The notes: generated by a model not told the origin, from the letters alone. A stretch of DNA of 64,000 bases from an uncultured Myxococcales bacterium (GCA_903847405.1 CAINDP010000138.1:1-64000); one strand, 5' to 3'; numbered from the stretch's first letter, positions 16,389 to 25,159 are shown. Program-made: numbers and translations.

Positions 16389-18134
16389 TCAATGGAAATC
16401 GGCGACGCCGACCGCGTCGGTCGTCTGATCGCGGGCGTAGACCTTGAGGTAGTAGTCGCCGCCGCCGGTCTGGGCCGTCCAGTCGAGGGTGGCCTCGAAA
16501 CGGCCGTTCACGACCGGAACGTCCAGCCGCACCACCCCCTTGTCGTTGGCCTTCAGCCAGTTGGCGTTCACGTCCGCCTTGACCACGTGGTTCGGATCGA
16601 TGGTCGCCATCGTCCCCAGGACCACGTCGCGCTCGGTTTCCAGCGTCACGGTCGCCGTGCCCGTGATGACGCCCGGCGCCGTACCCGCCACCTGCACGTG
16701 CCGGCTGGCGAGGGTGCCGGTCGGCGCATCGAAGGTCGCCACTTCCCGCGGGTACTGCATCGCGGTCGCCGGATCGCCCAGCAGGTTGTACAGGTCGTTG
16801 TGCTGGCGCAGGATTTCCACCTGCTTTTCGGGCGTGTCGCACGACTCGTCCAGCGCGCCCGCCCCCTCCATGAACTTGCGGAAGTCGTCGTCGTTTTCCA
16901 GCATGCCCCGCTTGATGGCCACGATGACCTCGCCGATCGTCGGGTAGCGCATCTCGAGGGCCTTCATCTGGCTTTCATACGCCAGCACGGCGTTTCCGTA
17001 AGGATGCGACACGTCCGACGAGCCGAAGGACGCCACGGGTCCATCGGCCTTGAAGGCCAGCGTCTCGGCCAGGCTGTCCTGGGCCGACGCGTAGTTCCCC
17101 GCGTAGCAGGCGAAGAACATCGAGAAGGGACGCCGGTTGTTGCAGTGGACCTTCGCGACCTGGTCGGTGGTCAACCCCTGGGTCCACGACTCGGAACCAT
17201 GCCCCACGTAGACGGTCATCAGAGCGCCCTGGTTGAACAGATCCACGACCTTGTCGTTGAACGGCACGTACCAGTAGCTGCTGTTCGGGTTGTCCCAGGC
17301 GCCCAGGACGTCGAAGGCGTGGCTGACCCGCTTCAGGCCGTCCATCATCGCCAGTTCCAGCACGCTGTCGATTTCCGCGCTGAAGCCCGCCTGGCCGACA
17401 TAGAGCCCCACGCGCCGATTCCATTCGCCGACCTTGTAGGTCGCCTCGAAATCCTGGACCTTGGCCAGCACCGTCCGGGCCTCCGCCACCGTGCGCGCAG
17501 GCACGCGCCCCGCCGCCGCGTCCGGGATCGTGTCGCCGTCCAGATCCGCGTAGCGGTTGTCCGTCCAGCATCCTCCCGCGCCCGGGGTCGTATTCTCGCA
17601 GTCGTGGGCGGGGATCCGGCCGGCCGCCGCGGCGCCCTCCGCCGGGGCGTCGCCCAGCAGCAGCAGGAACAGGCGCTCCGTCGACCCGCGGGCGTCGCGG
17701 ATGGTCCCCAGGCGTCCCCGGACGGCGTCCTGGAAATCGGTCGCATCCGGCGTGTCGCCGGCCAGGTCCGTCACCGTGGTCACCTCGACCTCGAACCCGC
17801 CGGCGCGACGGTAGGTCGCCCACTCGTTCGCGACGGTCAGCAGGTCGTCCTGGGACACGATCAGCATGTACGGCACCACCGGCAGGGGCACGTCGGTGCC
17901 CGGGTCTGTGGGCGGCACGTCACCGGGCATCCCGTCGTCGGTCCCGGGGTCGGAAACGTCCCGAACCCCCGGATCCCCGGTCCCGTCCGGCAGGCCGTCG
18001 TCCCCGGCCACGGTCCCCGGATCCACCGCGTCGGGGCCTGGGCCGACGGTGTCGTCCGCGCCGCCGGCCCCATCGCAGGCCACGGCCAGGGCCGCGACCA
18101 GCACCACCGCACACCGGCAAGTCCATCGACGCAT
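16389..18134 (-). CDS. Gingipain-like (C25 family) cysteine peptidase lipoprotein
   Basis: This encodes 581 residues from ATG 18134, which has GGAGG four bases upstream; the track ATG is six codons further out. A lipobox (LAVAC, Cys20) is followed by about 65 residues of Asp/Gly/Pro-rich linker. The peptidase fold includes MLIVSQDDLL, a GRIPA-type strand, the catalytic His in VYVGHGSESW (H312) and the catalytic Cys in FFACYAGNY (C343). A C-terminal Ig-like beta domain follows (about 480-581). C25 enzymes cleave proteins outside the cell, often after Arg or Lys, but specificity is not predictable here. No type IX secretion C-terminal signal is obvious; the protein is instead lipid-anchored. 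Confidence 0.85.
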   Translation of the reverse strand: MRRWTCRCAVVLVAALAVACDGAGGADDTVGPGPDAVDPGTVAGDDGLPDGTGDPGVRDVSDPGTDDGMPGDVPPTDPGTDVPLPVVPYMLIVSQDDLLTVANEWATYRRAGGFEVEVTTVTDLAGDTPDATDFQDAVRGRLGTIRDARGSTERLFLLLLGDAPAEGAAAAGRIPAHDCENTTPGAGGCWTDNRYADLDGDTIPDAAAGRVPARTVAEARTVLAKVQDFEATYKVGEWNRRVGLYVGQAGFSAEIDSVLELAMMDGLKRVSHAFDVLGAWDNPNSSYWYVPFNDKVVDLFNQGALMTVYVGHGSESWTQGLTTDQVAKVHCNNRRPFSMFFACYAGNYASAQDSLAETLAFKADGPVASFGSSDVSHPYGNAVLAYESQMKALEMRYPTIGEVIVAIKRGMLENDDDFRKFMEGAGALDESCDTPEKQVEILRQHNDLYNLLGDPATAMQYPREVATFDAPTGTLASRHVQVAGTAPGVITGTATVTLETERDVVLGTMATIDPNHVVKADVNANWLKANDKGVVRLDVPVVNGRFEATLDWTAQTGGGDYYLKVYARDQTTDAVGVADFH

Positions 18135-18181
18135 GAAGCCTCCGGAATTCATCTGGAACGCCAGGCTGACCCGGCCGAAAG

Positions 18182-18210
18182 AGTATCCGGGCCGAACGGA
18201 CGCGAGTCAA
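18182..18210 (-). promoter_or_regulatory. Promoter of the C25 peptidase gene
   Basis: TTGACT, a 17-bp spacer and GATACT on the minus strand, about 50 bp upstream of the SD-supported start. It diverges from the YbjN promoter 23 bp away. Confidence 0.6.
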
Positions 18211-18232
18211 GGCGGCGCGACCGCCTCCCACC

Positions 18233-18262
18233 TTGACACCATGCCCCGCCGGCCGCTACCGT
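18233..18262 (+). promoter_or_regulatory. Promoter of the YbjN-GT operon
   Basis: TTGACA (18233-18238) and TACCGT (18257-18262) with an 18-bp spacer. The ORF track begins its protein on the -35 box itself, which rules out that start. Confidence 0.55.
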
Positions 18263-18289
18263 GGTCGGGTGGGTTCCGACGGATTGTCC

Positions 18290-18775
18290 ATGAACCGCAA
18301 CATCTACCCGCTGACGCTGTCCGACCTGAAGGGACTGGTCGAAACGCTGGGGTTCCACGTCCAGGAGGACGACGAGAACCGGCGCCTGACGCTGTTCCTG
18401 GAGGGCGAGGAAACCCGCCTGATGGTCCACGTGATGCTGGGCGGCAATGCCGACGAACCGCCGTGGTATGTCCGGCTGCTCAGCTACTCCGTGGAATTCG
18501 AGCCCCTGGCGCTTGGCATCGATCGCGTCGCCCTGGCGCACTGGCTGAACGAGCGCAACGGCCAGATCCTGTTCGGCCGCTACTACCACGACCCCCGGAC
18601 CGACACCCTGGCATTCGAACTGTCGATGCCCGGCATCGGCGGCATCCTGGGCGAGGATTTCGTGCGGATGCTGTGGATCGCCACCGCGTCGGTGGACAAG
18701 GTGCACGGGGAGATCAAGGCCCTGGTGCCGGGCACGCCCCCCCCCAAGAAGGGCGACGACGAGCCCGTCCAATGA
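18290..18775 (+). CDS. YbjN-domain protein
   Basis: This encodes 161 residues from ATG 18290. The fold is that of YbjN/type III secretion chaperone-like proteins: a short helix, curved strands (FHVQEDDENRRLTLFLEGEETRLMVHVML) and a terminal helix with DFVRMLWIATASVDKVHGEI. The biochemical role of the family is unknown; in enterobacteria YbjN affects stress and motility. A run of nine C near the 3' end encodes PPP and could slip. The stop overlaps the start of the next gene (ATGA), so the two are translationally coupled. The SD is weak. Confidence 0.75.
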   Translation: MNRNIYPLTLSDLKGLVETLGFHVQEDDENRRLTLFLEGEETRLMVHVMLGGNADEPPWYVRLLSYSVEFEPLALGIDRVALAHWLNERNGQILFGRYYHDPRTDTLAFELSMPGIGGILGEDFVRMLWIATASVDKVHGEIKALVPGTPPPKKGDDEPVQ

Positions 18776-20502
18776 CGCAGTTCCGGACGGGTGTCCCGCC
18801 CCTCGAAACCCTGCCCCCGGGGCCGCGACGCCGCCTTCCTTCCCACGTCTGGATCGTCGCCGTCCTCCTGGGCCTGGGCGCCCTGCTCCGCATCGGCCAC
18901 CTCGGGTTCGATCCGGTGTCGCTGGCCCGGAACGGTCCGGCGGTGGACGACAGCTACTACTACTTCGGCATCGCCCGGAACCTCCTGTCCGGCCTGGGCG
19001 TGACCCACGACGGCGTCCACCCGACGGCGGGCTTCCACCCGGCGTGGATGGCGATCGTGGTGGCCGTGACCGCGATCGCGGGCCCCGATCCCTACCTGCC
19101 GGTCGCGGCGACGCTCTACCTGCAGGTCCTCCTGGCCCTGGCCACCGGCATCGCCCTGTTCCGGGTGGCCCGGCGCGTGTCCGGGGTGGAAGGCGCCCTG
19201 TTCGCCGTCCTGGCGTGGAGCGTCATGCCACCCTTCGTCGTGGAAAGCATCAACGGCCTGGAAACCGGGCTGGCGTGCCTGGCTGCGGTCCTGGGACTGG
19301 GCGCCCACCTGTCCGCGATCGTGCCCTCGAACGGCCGCCCGCCGCTGCGGACCGCCCTGGCCGTCGGCGCACTCTACGGGTTCCTCATCCTCTGCCGCCT
19401 GGACCTGGGCCTGCTGGCGGCGATCCTGGGGGGCCATTGGCTGCTGCTGGTCCTGCGATCCGCGCGCGGGGAAAAGGGGCAGCCCGCACGAGCCCTCGCC
19501 GCGGCCACCCTGGCCGGCGTGCTGGTCGTCACCCCCTGGTTCGCGTTCGTCCACGCCCAGACCGGCGGTTTGCTGCCCGAAAGCGGCGCCGCGACCCGGA
19601 CGATTGCCCTGGCCTACGGCACCCGCCCCGGCGAGCCGGACACCGTCCACGGGGACATGGAATCGCCGAACGCGGACTTCTACGCGGCCCAGATCCTGGC
19701 CGGGGTCCGCGAAACGCTGACACGCCCCACCTGGTGGCCCGTCACCGCCGCCACGACCGCCCTCCGGGAAACCGGGCTGATCCCCGGTGGCGCGAAGGGC
19801 CTGGGCGTGACGGGCGGCGCGCTGGCGCTGGCGTGGTTCGGGTGGCGCATGGTCCGCCGCCGGCGCGGGACGGAGGTCGCGGCCCCGGGCGCCCGCGTCG
19901 TCGGCCCCCTGGTGCTGCTGGTCTCGGTCGGGTACGTCACGGCATACTCGCTGTTCGTCTTCGGGTCCTGGTGGTTCCAGCGCTACTACATGCCCATGAT
20001 GACCCTGTGGATGCTCTACTCGGCGCTCCCCCTGCAGCGTTCGTTCGACGCGATCCGGCGGCAATCGTCGGATGGGAAGGCCCGCCTGGCGGCGATCCTG
20101 CTGGCGACGGGGGCGTTGACCTGGTCCCTGGCGGGCCGGGAGGCGCAGCAGGGGCGCATGAATCCGACCGCGCCCTACTGGGAAATGGCCGAACTGGTCG
20201 ACCGGATCCTCCCGGAGGGCACCCGCCTGGGGGCGTTCCAGTCCGGGACCCTGGCGTACGCGTCCCGGCACACGGTGATCAACCTGGACGGTGTGGTGAA
20301 CGGGGACGCTGCTGCCGCGGTCAGGGAAGGGCGTGTTCTGCGGTATGCGATGGACGAGGGTGTGGACTGCATCCTGGACTGGCCGCACGTGCTGCAGGAC
20401 CTGCTGGTCCTGCGGTCGCAGCCCGACCCGGCGGTCAGACTGCGCCCCGTGGCGCGAGGCTCCATGGACCTGCTCTGCCTCGAAAAGCCAAGCGGGCCTT
20501 GA
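18772..20502 (+). CDS. Polytopic GT-C fold glycosyltransferase-like membrane protein
   Basis: This encodes 576 residues. There are about ten hydrophobic segments, beginning WIVAVLLGLGALLRIG. An acidic pair sits in the first periplasmic loop (VDDSYYYFGIARNLLSG) and is followed by GVTHDGVHPTAGFHPAW, a pattern typical of dolichol/undecaprenyl-phosphate-mannose type (GT39/83-like) transferases. A soluble C-terminal domain follows the last helix. Such enzymes move a sugar from a lipid carrier to a protein or glycan on the outer face of the inner membrane; donor and acceptor are unknown. The start ATG overlaps the YbjN stop. The gene converges on atpE. Confidence 0.75.
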   Translation: MTQFRTGVPPLETLPPGPRRRLPSHVWIVAVLLGLGALLRIGHLGFDPVSLARNGPAVDDSYYYFGIARNLLSGLGVTHDGVHPTAGFHPAWMAIVVAVTAIAGPDPYLPVAATLYLQVLLALATGIALFRVARRVSGVEGALFAVLAWSVMPPFVVESINGLETGLACLAAVLGLGAHLSAIVPSNGRPPLRTALAVGALYGFLILCRLDLGLLAAILGGHWLLLVLRSARGEKGQPARALAAATLAGVLVVTPWFAFVHAQTGGLLPESGAATRTIALAYGTRPGEPDTVHGDMESPNADFYAAQILAGVRETLTRPTWWPVTAATTALRETGLIPGGAKGLGVTGGALALAWFGWRMVRRRRGTEVAAPGARVVGPLVLLVSVGYVTAYSLFVFGSWWFQRYYMPMMTLWMLYSALPLQRSFDAIRRQSSDGKARLAAILLATGALTWSLAGREAQQGRMNPTAPYWEMAELVDRILPEGTRLGAFQSGTLAYASRHTVINLDGVVNGDAAAAVREGRVLRYAMDEGVDCILDWPHVLQDLLVLRSQPDPAVRLRPVARGSMDLLCLEKPSGP

Positions 20503-20530
20503 GCCTTCTACCGATCCCGCGCAGGTCCGA

Positions 20531-20872
20531 TCAGCCCAGCTTGCCGATGAGGCTGAACGAAATGACCAGCGAATAGATGACCAGGGACTCGATCAGGGCC
20601 AGGCCCAGGATCATCGGGACGAACATCTTGCCCGAGGCGCCGGGGTTCCGGGCGATGCCTTCCATCGTCGCCGTGACCGCCTTGCCCTGGGCCAGCGCGC
20701 CGCCGAACGCCGCGATGGCGATGCCGAAGCCGGCCGCCAGGGCGATGTACTTCTTCACCGTGAAGTCGCTGTCCGGCGCAGCGGCCACCTGGGCGAACGC
20801 CGACGGCACGTACAGCAGGATCGACCCGACTACCATTCCCGCGAACGCCGTGAACTTCTTGAGCAGCGACAT
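20531..20872 (-). CDS. atpE: ATP synthase F0 subunit c
   Basis: This encodes 113 residues from ATG 20872. Two transmembrane hairpin helices are joined by the polar loop ARNPGASGK, and the ion-binding carboxylate lies in ALIESLVIYSLV. There is a signal-peptide-like N-terminal extension (MSLLKKFTAFAGMVVGSILLYVPSAFA), longer than the usual 70-90-residue c subunit. Gln in the first helix (ALAQGKAV, 13 residues before the loop Arg), Glu-Ser and the downstream Tyr match the positions of the sodium ligands of Na+-type rings, although the Thr after ES is Leu. The gene follows atpB by 95 bp and ends the F0 operon. Confidence 0.93.
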   Translation of the reverse strand: MSLLKKFTAFAGMVVGSILLYVPSAFAQVAAAPDSDFTVKKYIALAAGFGIAIAAFGGALAQGKAVTATMEGIARNPGASGKMFVPMILGLALIESLVIYSLVISFSLIGKLG

Positions 20873-20967
20873 CGGTTTCCCTCCAGCTTGCCCGAAACAG
20901 ACGGGTCCGGAAATCGGCCCGCGCCATACCCATTCAAACGCCCGAAGCGCCCCCGGCTGGGGAGGCC

Positions 20968-21888
20968 TCAGTGGTGTCCCCCCTCGCCCTCCTCCGCTTC
21001 CTCGGTCGCCAGGTGGATGTACACCGTCGACAGGATGCAGAAGACCATCGACTGGACCACGCAGACCAGCACCCCGAGGGGCAGCGGGATGATGGGGATC
21101 AGCACCCAGCCGAACAGGCCCACGCCCAGGAATGCCGCCAGGGCGGCGTGGTCGCCGAACATGTTCCCGAACAGACGAATACCCAGGGACACCGGGCGCG
21201 CCACGTGGCTGATCACCTCGATGCAGAACATCAGCAGCATCAACGGCAGCGCGTACCACTTGATGATGGGTCCGAAGAAGTGCTTGAAGTAGGAAATCCC
21301 GTGGGCGCGGACGCCGAAGTAGTGCGTCGCGACAAAGACCACCGAACCCAGGGCGAAGGTCGTATTCAGGTTGCTGGTTGCCGGCAGGAACCCCGGGATC
21401 ACCCCCATCAGGTTGTTGAACAGGATGAACAGCCCCAGGGACCCGATGAGCGGCAGGAAGTACATGGCCCGCTCGCGGCCCAGAAGGCCTTCCATCAGGC
21501 CCAGCAGCGCGTCAGTCAGCACCTCGAAGACCGCCAGCGGCGAAAAGGTCCTGCGCGGCAGCAGGTCGTCGGGGTTCGCCTTCATCTGCCAGGCCGCCAT
21601 CGCCATCAGGACCAGGATCAGCACGAAAACGAGGAATGCGTAGAAGACGTGGTTGATCGACGTGACGGCGTCACCCGCGACGATGGATTCGCCCAGGTTT
21701 TCGTGCGCGAAATCCTTGAGGCTCTGGGGAACCAGCAGGTCGGCCACGGACCAGTGACCGCCGCCGTGGCCCTTCGCCGCCGCCGCAGCCTCGTGGCCGG
21801 GCGCCGCGGCCTCCTCGCTGGCACCTGCCAGGGCCGGCGCCATCGCCAGGGCCGTGCACATCGCAGCGAGCATCCATCCGCGCTTCAT
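20968..21888 (-). CDS. atpB: ATP synthase F0 subunit a
   Basis: This encodes 306 residues from ATG 21888, with GGAGGG upstream. A cleavable-looking N-terminal signal and a His/Ala/Gly-rich periplasmic stretch precede the conserved a-subunit helices. The essential Arg is in the SLGIRLFGNMFGDH motif of the fourth helix, and NNLMGVIPGF marks an earlier helix. It forms the half-channels that feed the c ring. No F1 genes or subunit b are nearby, so the F0 genes form a separate operon (atpZ-atpI-atpB-atpE), as in several deltaproteobacterial-type genomes. Confidence 0.94.
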   Translation of the reverse strand: MKRGWMLAAMCTALAMAPALAGASEEAAAPGHEAAAAAKGHGGGHWSVADLLVPQSLKDFAHENLGESIVAGDAVTSINHVFYAFLVFVLILVLMAMAAWQMKANPDDLLPRRTFSPLAVFEVLTDALLGLMEGLLGRERAMYFLPLIGSLGLFILFNNLMGVIPGFLPATSNLNTTFALGSVVFVATHYFGVRAHGISYFKHFFGPIIKWYALPLMLLMFCIEVISHVARPVSLGIRLFGNMFGDHAALAAFLGVGLFGWVLIPIIPLPLGVLVCVVQSMVFCILSTVYIHLATEEAEEGEGGHH

Positions 21889-21914
21889 GCGGCACCCTCC
21901 CCACACGGGCCTTG

Positions 21915-22289
21915 TCAGGTCGTCAGATCCACGTTCCGGACGGCCAGCCACGACGTCCCGATCACCATGGCCAGGCCCGACGCGGACAGGCCCGCCACGA
22001 AGCCGACCACGTCCATCGACAGGAAACTGACCGCCAGGAACACCAGGCCGATCAGCAACGCGAACTTCAATGCCAGGCCCAGGGCCCAGGGCCACTTGAC
22101 CCCTTCGCCGGAAACCAGCCGACCGCACAACCACGCCAGGCCGACGAGGTTCACGGTCCCGAGGCCCCCGCCCACCGCCACGCCCATCAGGGCGTCCGGG
22201 GTCGCGAACAGGTACGTGGCCACAAGGAGCACCGCGACCAGCACCAGATCCACACCCAGGGTCATCTTCAAGAACCGGGTCGTGGTCAT
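21915..22289 (-). CDS. ATP synthase subunit I-like membrane protein
   Basis: This encodes 124 residues with four hydrophobic helices (VDLVLVAVLLVATYLFA, GVAVGGGLGTVNLVGLAWL, ALGLALKFALLIGLVFLAVSF and a last weak one). The position directly between atpZ and atpB and the pattern of small Gly-rich helices fit the AtpI-type proteins that help assemble the c ring or supply Mg2+. The start ATG overlaps the atpZ stop (ATGA). Confidence 0.75.
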   Translation of the reverse strand: MTTTRFLKMTLGVDLVLVAVLLVATYLFATPDALMGVAVGGGLGTVNLVGLAWLCGRLVSGEGVKWPWALGLALKFALLIGLVFLAVSFLSMDVVGFVAGLSASGLAMVIGTSWLAVRNVDLTT

Positions 22290-22519
22290 GCCCCATCATC
22301 CTTCGGCCAGTACTTCCGGGCCGTACGCCACAGGCCCCGGAACGCGGCCGCGATCCCCAGGACCAGGAACACGTACATCAGCCAGGGCCCGGTGCCCAGC
22401 CACTCGTCGAGGCTCGACCCGATCCACCAGCCGAAGCCGATGGCCACCGCCATCTCGATGCCGACCGATCCGACGGCCAGCGCCGAGTGCAACGAGTCCC
22501 GATCACCCAACGATGCCAA
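22286..22519 (-). CDS. AtpZ/AtpI-family small membrane protein
   Basis: About 77 residues with two transmembrane helices (ALAVGSVGIEMAVAIGFGWWIG and WLMYVFLVLGIAAAFRGLW), the hairpin typical of AtpZ. I chose TTG 22519 because GGGAGG lies seven bases upstream, and because the promoter -10 box (22543-22548) overlaps the codons just after the ORF-track GTG at 22552, so that GTG would not be transcribed. It is the first gene of the F0 operon. Confidence 0.72.
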   Translation of the reverse strand: MASLGDRDSLHSALAVGSVGIEMAVAIGFGWWIGSSLDEWLGTGPWLMYVFLVLGIAAAFRGLWRTARKYWPKDDGA

Positions 22520-22542
22520 TGGAGCGCCTCCCGGGCCGGTTG

Positions 22543-22571
22543 TACCTAGCACCCTCCCCGCGGACAGTCAA
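22543..22571 (-). promoter_or_regulatory. Promoter of the F0 (atp) operon
   Basis: TTGACT (22571-22566), a 17-bp spacer and TAGGTA (22548-22543) on the minus strand. The start point would fall near 22536, consistent with the TTG start of the first gene. Confidence 0.5.
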
Positions 22572-22627
22572 CCATTTCTCCCCCGATCGCCCAGGCTTCC
22601 GGGGGGGCCTGCAACACCGGTCCATCG

Positions 22628-24442
22628 CTAGTTCGCCTCGACCGTCGTGGTCCGGCCGCTGTGAAGCACCGCCCGCAGGACGCGGGGTTCCCGTCCCTCG
22701 AAATCGACCCGAACCTTCACCGGCAAGGGCCCCGGCGAGGTCATCACCAGGGACAGCGCCTCGTTGGTCCGCCCACGCGGCTGAACCTCGTCGTTGACGA
22801 AGACCCGCCCCCCGGTCGGACCGGTGATGACGAGGCCGGCATCGCGGTACCCGATCGACAGGCGGAGGGGGCCCTTCAGCGGCGCGGCCGGATCCAGCAG
22901 GAAGGCCGCCTCCACGTCACGACACACGTCGCAGGAGGGATGGGACAGGTGGACCAGATGCCGCCCCGGGGGCAGCAGCAGATCCTCGACCTTGCCCTCC
23001 CCGACAACTCTCCCGTCCACCTCGATCTGCACGGCCGGCGGGTGCGCCTGGATGGTCACAGCCAGCAGCGGCGCGCTGGGACGGGGACCCGCACGTCCGT
23101 TCCCGGGGGACTCGACGACACGAGGCGCCAACCGGTCCCGCCCCGCGTCGGATGCCGCGACCACCCCCGCCTGCAACGCCATCGGACGCCGGGGCGCGGT
23201 CCGGGGAGCGTCCTCGAGGTCGTCCCGCATCTCCACCGGCGGCGCCGCCTCGGCCGGGTCGACCGATCCCGCCAGCCAGGACGACTGCCACAGAAGCGCG
23301 ACGGCAACCACCACCCCGGCGAACGCCAGGATTCCCAGCACGGCCCCGACCGCCGTCCGGGACAGCCTTCGCCGGCGCGCCGCCTGCCGTGCCCGATCCA
23401 GGACCTTCCGCGCCTCGGGGTCGCCCGGGCGGGCCGCCAGGGCCGCGTCCGCCTCGCGAATCGCCAGGGCCTGCCGCCCCCGGGCAAGGTGTTCCCGGGC
23501 ACGACGCAAGCGGACGTCGGCGACACGTTGCGACGCCTCGACGACGTAGGTCGCCGGATCGGCGAACAGCCGCGGCAGTTCCGTCGATGGCGGACCGAAC
23601 CCCAGGCGTGACGTGACCGCCAGGAGATCGTCGGTCGCCTCCCGTGCCGTCACGTAGCGCTCGTCCGGGTCGCGCGCCATCATGCGCATCAGCACCGCGT
23701 ACAGGTCATCCGGGAATCCCGGCCTCACCGATCGCGGATCCGGGAACCGTACCTCGGCGATGGCCCGCAGCATGGCGGAAGGCGAGTCGGCCTGGAACGG
23801 GTAGCGGCCGGTGGACAGCAGGTACAGCATCGTCCCCAGGCTGAAGACGTCGGTTCGCGCGTCCAGCGCCCGACCGTCCACCTGCTCGGGCGACATGTGG
23901 GCGGGCGACCCCAGGACCGTCCCCGTCATGGTCAGATGTTCCATGTCCACCACGTGGGCGATCCCGAAGTCCATCAACTTCAGGACACCGTCGCGCCGGA
24001 CCATCAGGTTCTCGGGCTTCACGTCCCGGTGGATCACGCCCCGCCCGTGCGCATGGGCGAGGGCGTCCCCGGCCGATGCGGTCACCAGCGCGGCAACCTC
24101 GGGAGGCAGCGCTCCGACCCGCCGAAAGAAGGCGTCGAGGGATTCGCCATCGACGAACTCGGTGACGATGAACGCGCGGTCCGACTCTGCGCCGGAGTAG
24201 TCGTAGACCTCGACGATGCCGGGATGCCGCAGGCGGGCGATCACCCGCGCCTCGCGGGCGAAGCGGGCGCGCGCCTCCTCCTTCTGCAGGAGGTGGGCGT
24301 GCAGCACCTTGATCGCGACCGGCCGGCCCAGGACGTGGTCCACTCCGCGATGGACCACGGCCATCCCGCCCTGTCCCACCTCGCACTCGACCTCGTACCG
24401 GCCGAGGAAGACCTCGCCCACCGCAACCGCCCCGCCCGTCAC
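22628..24442 (-). CDS. PknB-type serine/threonine kinase with a TM helix and PEGA-like C-terminus
   Basis: This encodes 604 residues. The cytoplasmic kinase domain (about 15-270) has a Gly loop (VGQGGMAVV), VAIK Lys45, HRDVKPEN with catalytic Asp140, DFG at 158-160 and GTVLGSPAHMSPEQ; all catalytic residues are present. A basic helical linker (about 300-365) is followed by one TM helix (GAVLGILAFAGVVVAVALLW). The extracytoplasmic part has two PEGA-like repeats (VQIEVDGRVVGEGKVEDLLLPPGRH and VFVNDEVQPRG). The start is uncertain: GTG 24442 has no good SD, and GTG 24421 (MGEVFLGRYEV) is equally possible. Targets are unknown. Confidence 0.9.
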   Translation of the reverse strand: MTGGAVAVGEVFLGRYEVECEVGQGGMAVVHRGVDHVLGRPVAIKVLHAHLLQKEEARARFAREARVIARLRHPGIVEVYDYSGAESDRAFIVTEFVDGESLDAFFRRVGALPPEVAALVTASAGDALAHAHGRGVIHRDVKPENLMVRRDGVLKLMDFGIAHVVDMEHLTMTGTVLGSPAHMSPEQVDGRALDARTDVFSLGTMLYLLSTGRYPFQADSPSAMLRAIAEVRFPDPRSVRPGFPDDLYAVLMRMMARDPDERYVTAREATDDLLAVTSRLGFGPPSTELPRLFADPATYVVEASQRVADVRLRRAREHLARGRQALAIREADAALAARPGDPEARKVLDRARQAARRRRLSRTAVGAVLGILAFAGVVVAVALLWQSSWLAGSVDPAEAAPPVEMRDDLEDAPRTAPRRPMALQAGVVAASDAGRDRLAPRVVESPGNGRAGPRPSAPLLAVTIQAHPPAVQIEVDGRVVGEGKVEDLLLPPGRHLVHLSHPSCDVCRDVEAAFLLDPAAPLKGPLRLSIGYRDAGLVITGPTGGRVFVNDEVQPRGRTNEALSLVMTSPGPLPVKVRVDFEGREPRVLRAVLHSGRTTTVEAN

Positions 24443-24687
24443 CCGGGCATCACAGGACTCCGCCGCACGTCAACGCATAGAATCCGACATACCATCGCAC
24501 GCCGCACATAGAACCTGCACACCCCTGCATCCAGGCGGCGCTGCTGCGGCCCGTCCGGCAGCGACCCCGAACGAGGATATCACGTCCCCGGCAGGTCGAA
24601 ACCGAACGAATGGGCCACTCCGACGGAACCTCTCCCCGTTGGATCGGCCGCGGCGACCAAACTTCTCGTCACCCCTCGACGGCGGGC

Positions 24688-24717
24688 TTGACCGCCCACC
24701 CAACCCTCGCCTACCAT
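24688..24717 (+). promoter_or_regulatory. Promoter of the DUF465 gene
   Basis: TTGACC, an 18-bp spacer and TACCAT, 33 bp upstream of the start. The remainder of the divergent gap 24443-24750 shows no gene. Confidence 0.45.
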
Positions 24718-24750
24718 CGATTCTTCTGCGTCTCCTGAAAAGAGGTGACC

Positions 24751-24972
24751 ATGATTCCCCAGACCGACGCTCCCGACACCCAGGACTCGCTGTCCCACCT
24801 GCAGGCCCTGAAGGAAGAGCACCGCCAGCTGGACGTGCAGATCACGGCGCTCGACGCAAAGCCTTGGCTGAGCCCCGACGATCAGATCGAGATGGCGCGC
24901 CTGAAGAAGCTCAAGCTCCGGAAGAAGGACGAGATCTTCACGATTTGCACCTCCCTCGGTCTGGAACCATGA
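24751..24972 (+). CDS. DUF465/YdcH-family small helical protein
   Basis: This encodes 73 residues from ATG 24751, with AGAGGTG just upstream; the track's GTG at 24745 overlaps the SD. It has two amphipathic helices, LQALKEEHRQLDVQITALD and MARLKKLKLRKKDEIFTI, which match the YdcH/DUF465 pattern of a short antiparallel coiled coil with a conserved KLKLRKKDEI-type second half. The function of the family is unknown. It is a stand-alone gene between the kinase and HU. Confidence 0.8.
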   Translation: MIPQTDAPDTQDSLSHLQALKEEHRQLDVQITALDAKPWLSPDDQIEMARLKKLKLRKKDEIFTICTSLGLEP

Positions 24973-25065
24973 ATCGGGCTTGAAATATTCGGCAACGATT
25001 CCCGCCACTTGCCCTAATCAGATGTCGTATCTCCGCGGATTTATGGCGAATTCAAAAATTTTTTC

Positions 25066-25094
25066 TTGACAGTCATTTTTCCTAGTGCCAAATT
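25066..25094 (+). promoter_or_regulatory. Promoter of the HU gene, in an AT-rich stretch
   Basis: TTGACA (25066-25071), a 17-bp spacer and CAAATT (25089-25094), preceded by an AAAAATTTTTTC tract that could serve as an UP element. This is the most AT-rich part of the neighbourhood. Confidence 0.6.
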
Positions 25095-25159
25095 GACGTT
25101 GCTCGACTATCTGAGCAGCAGAACGGCCTGCCACGGGCACGTCCGGTCTGCCGGCGGGG

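Noticed and set aside
22520-22552. GTG 22552 as the AtpZ start
   Set aside because: The promoter -10 box overlaps the codons just after it and its SD is too close; TTG 22519 has a properly spaced SD.
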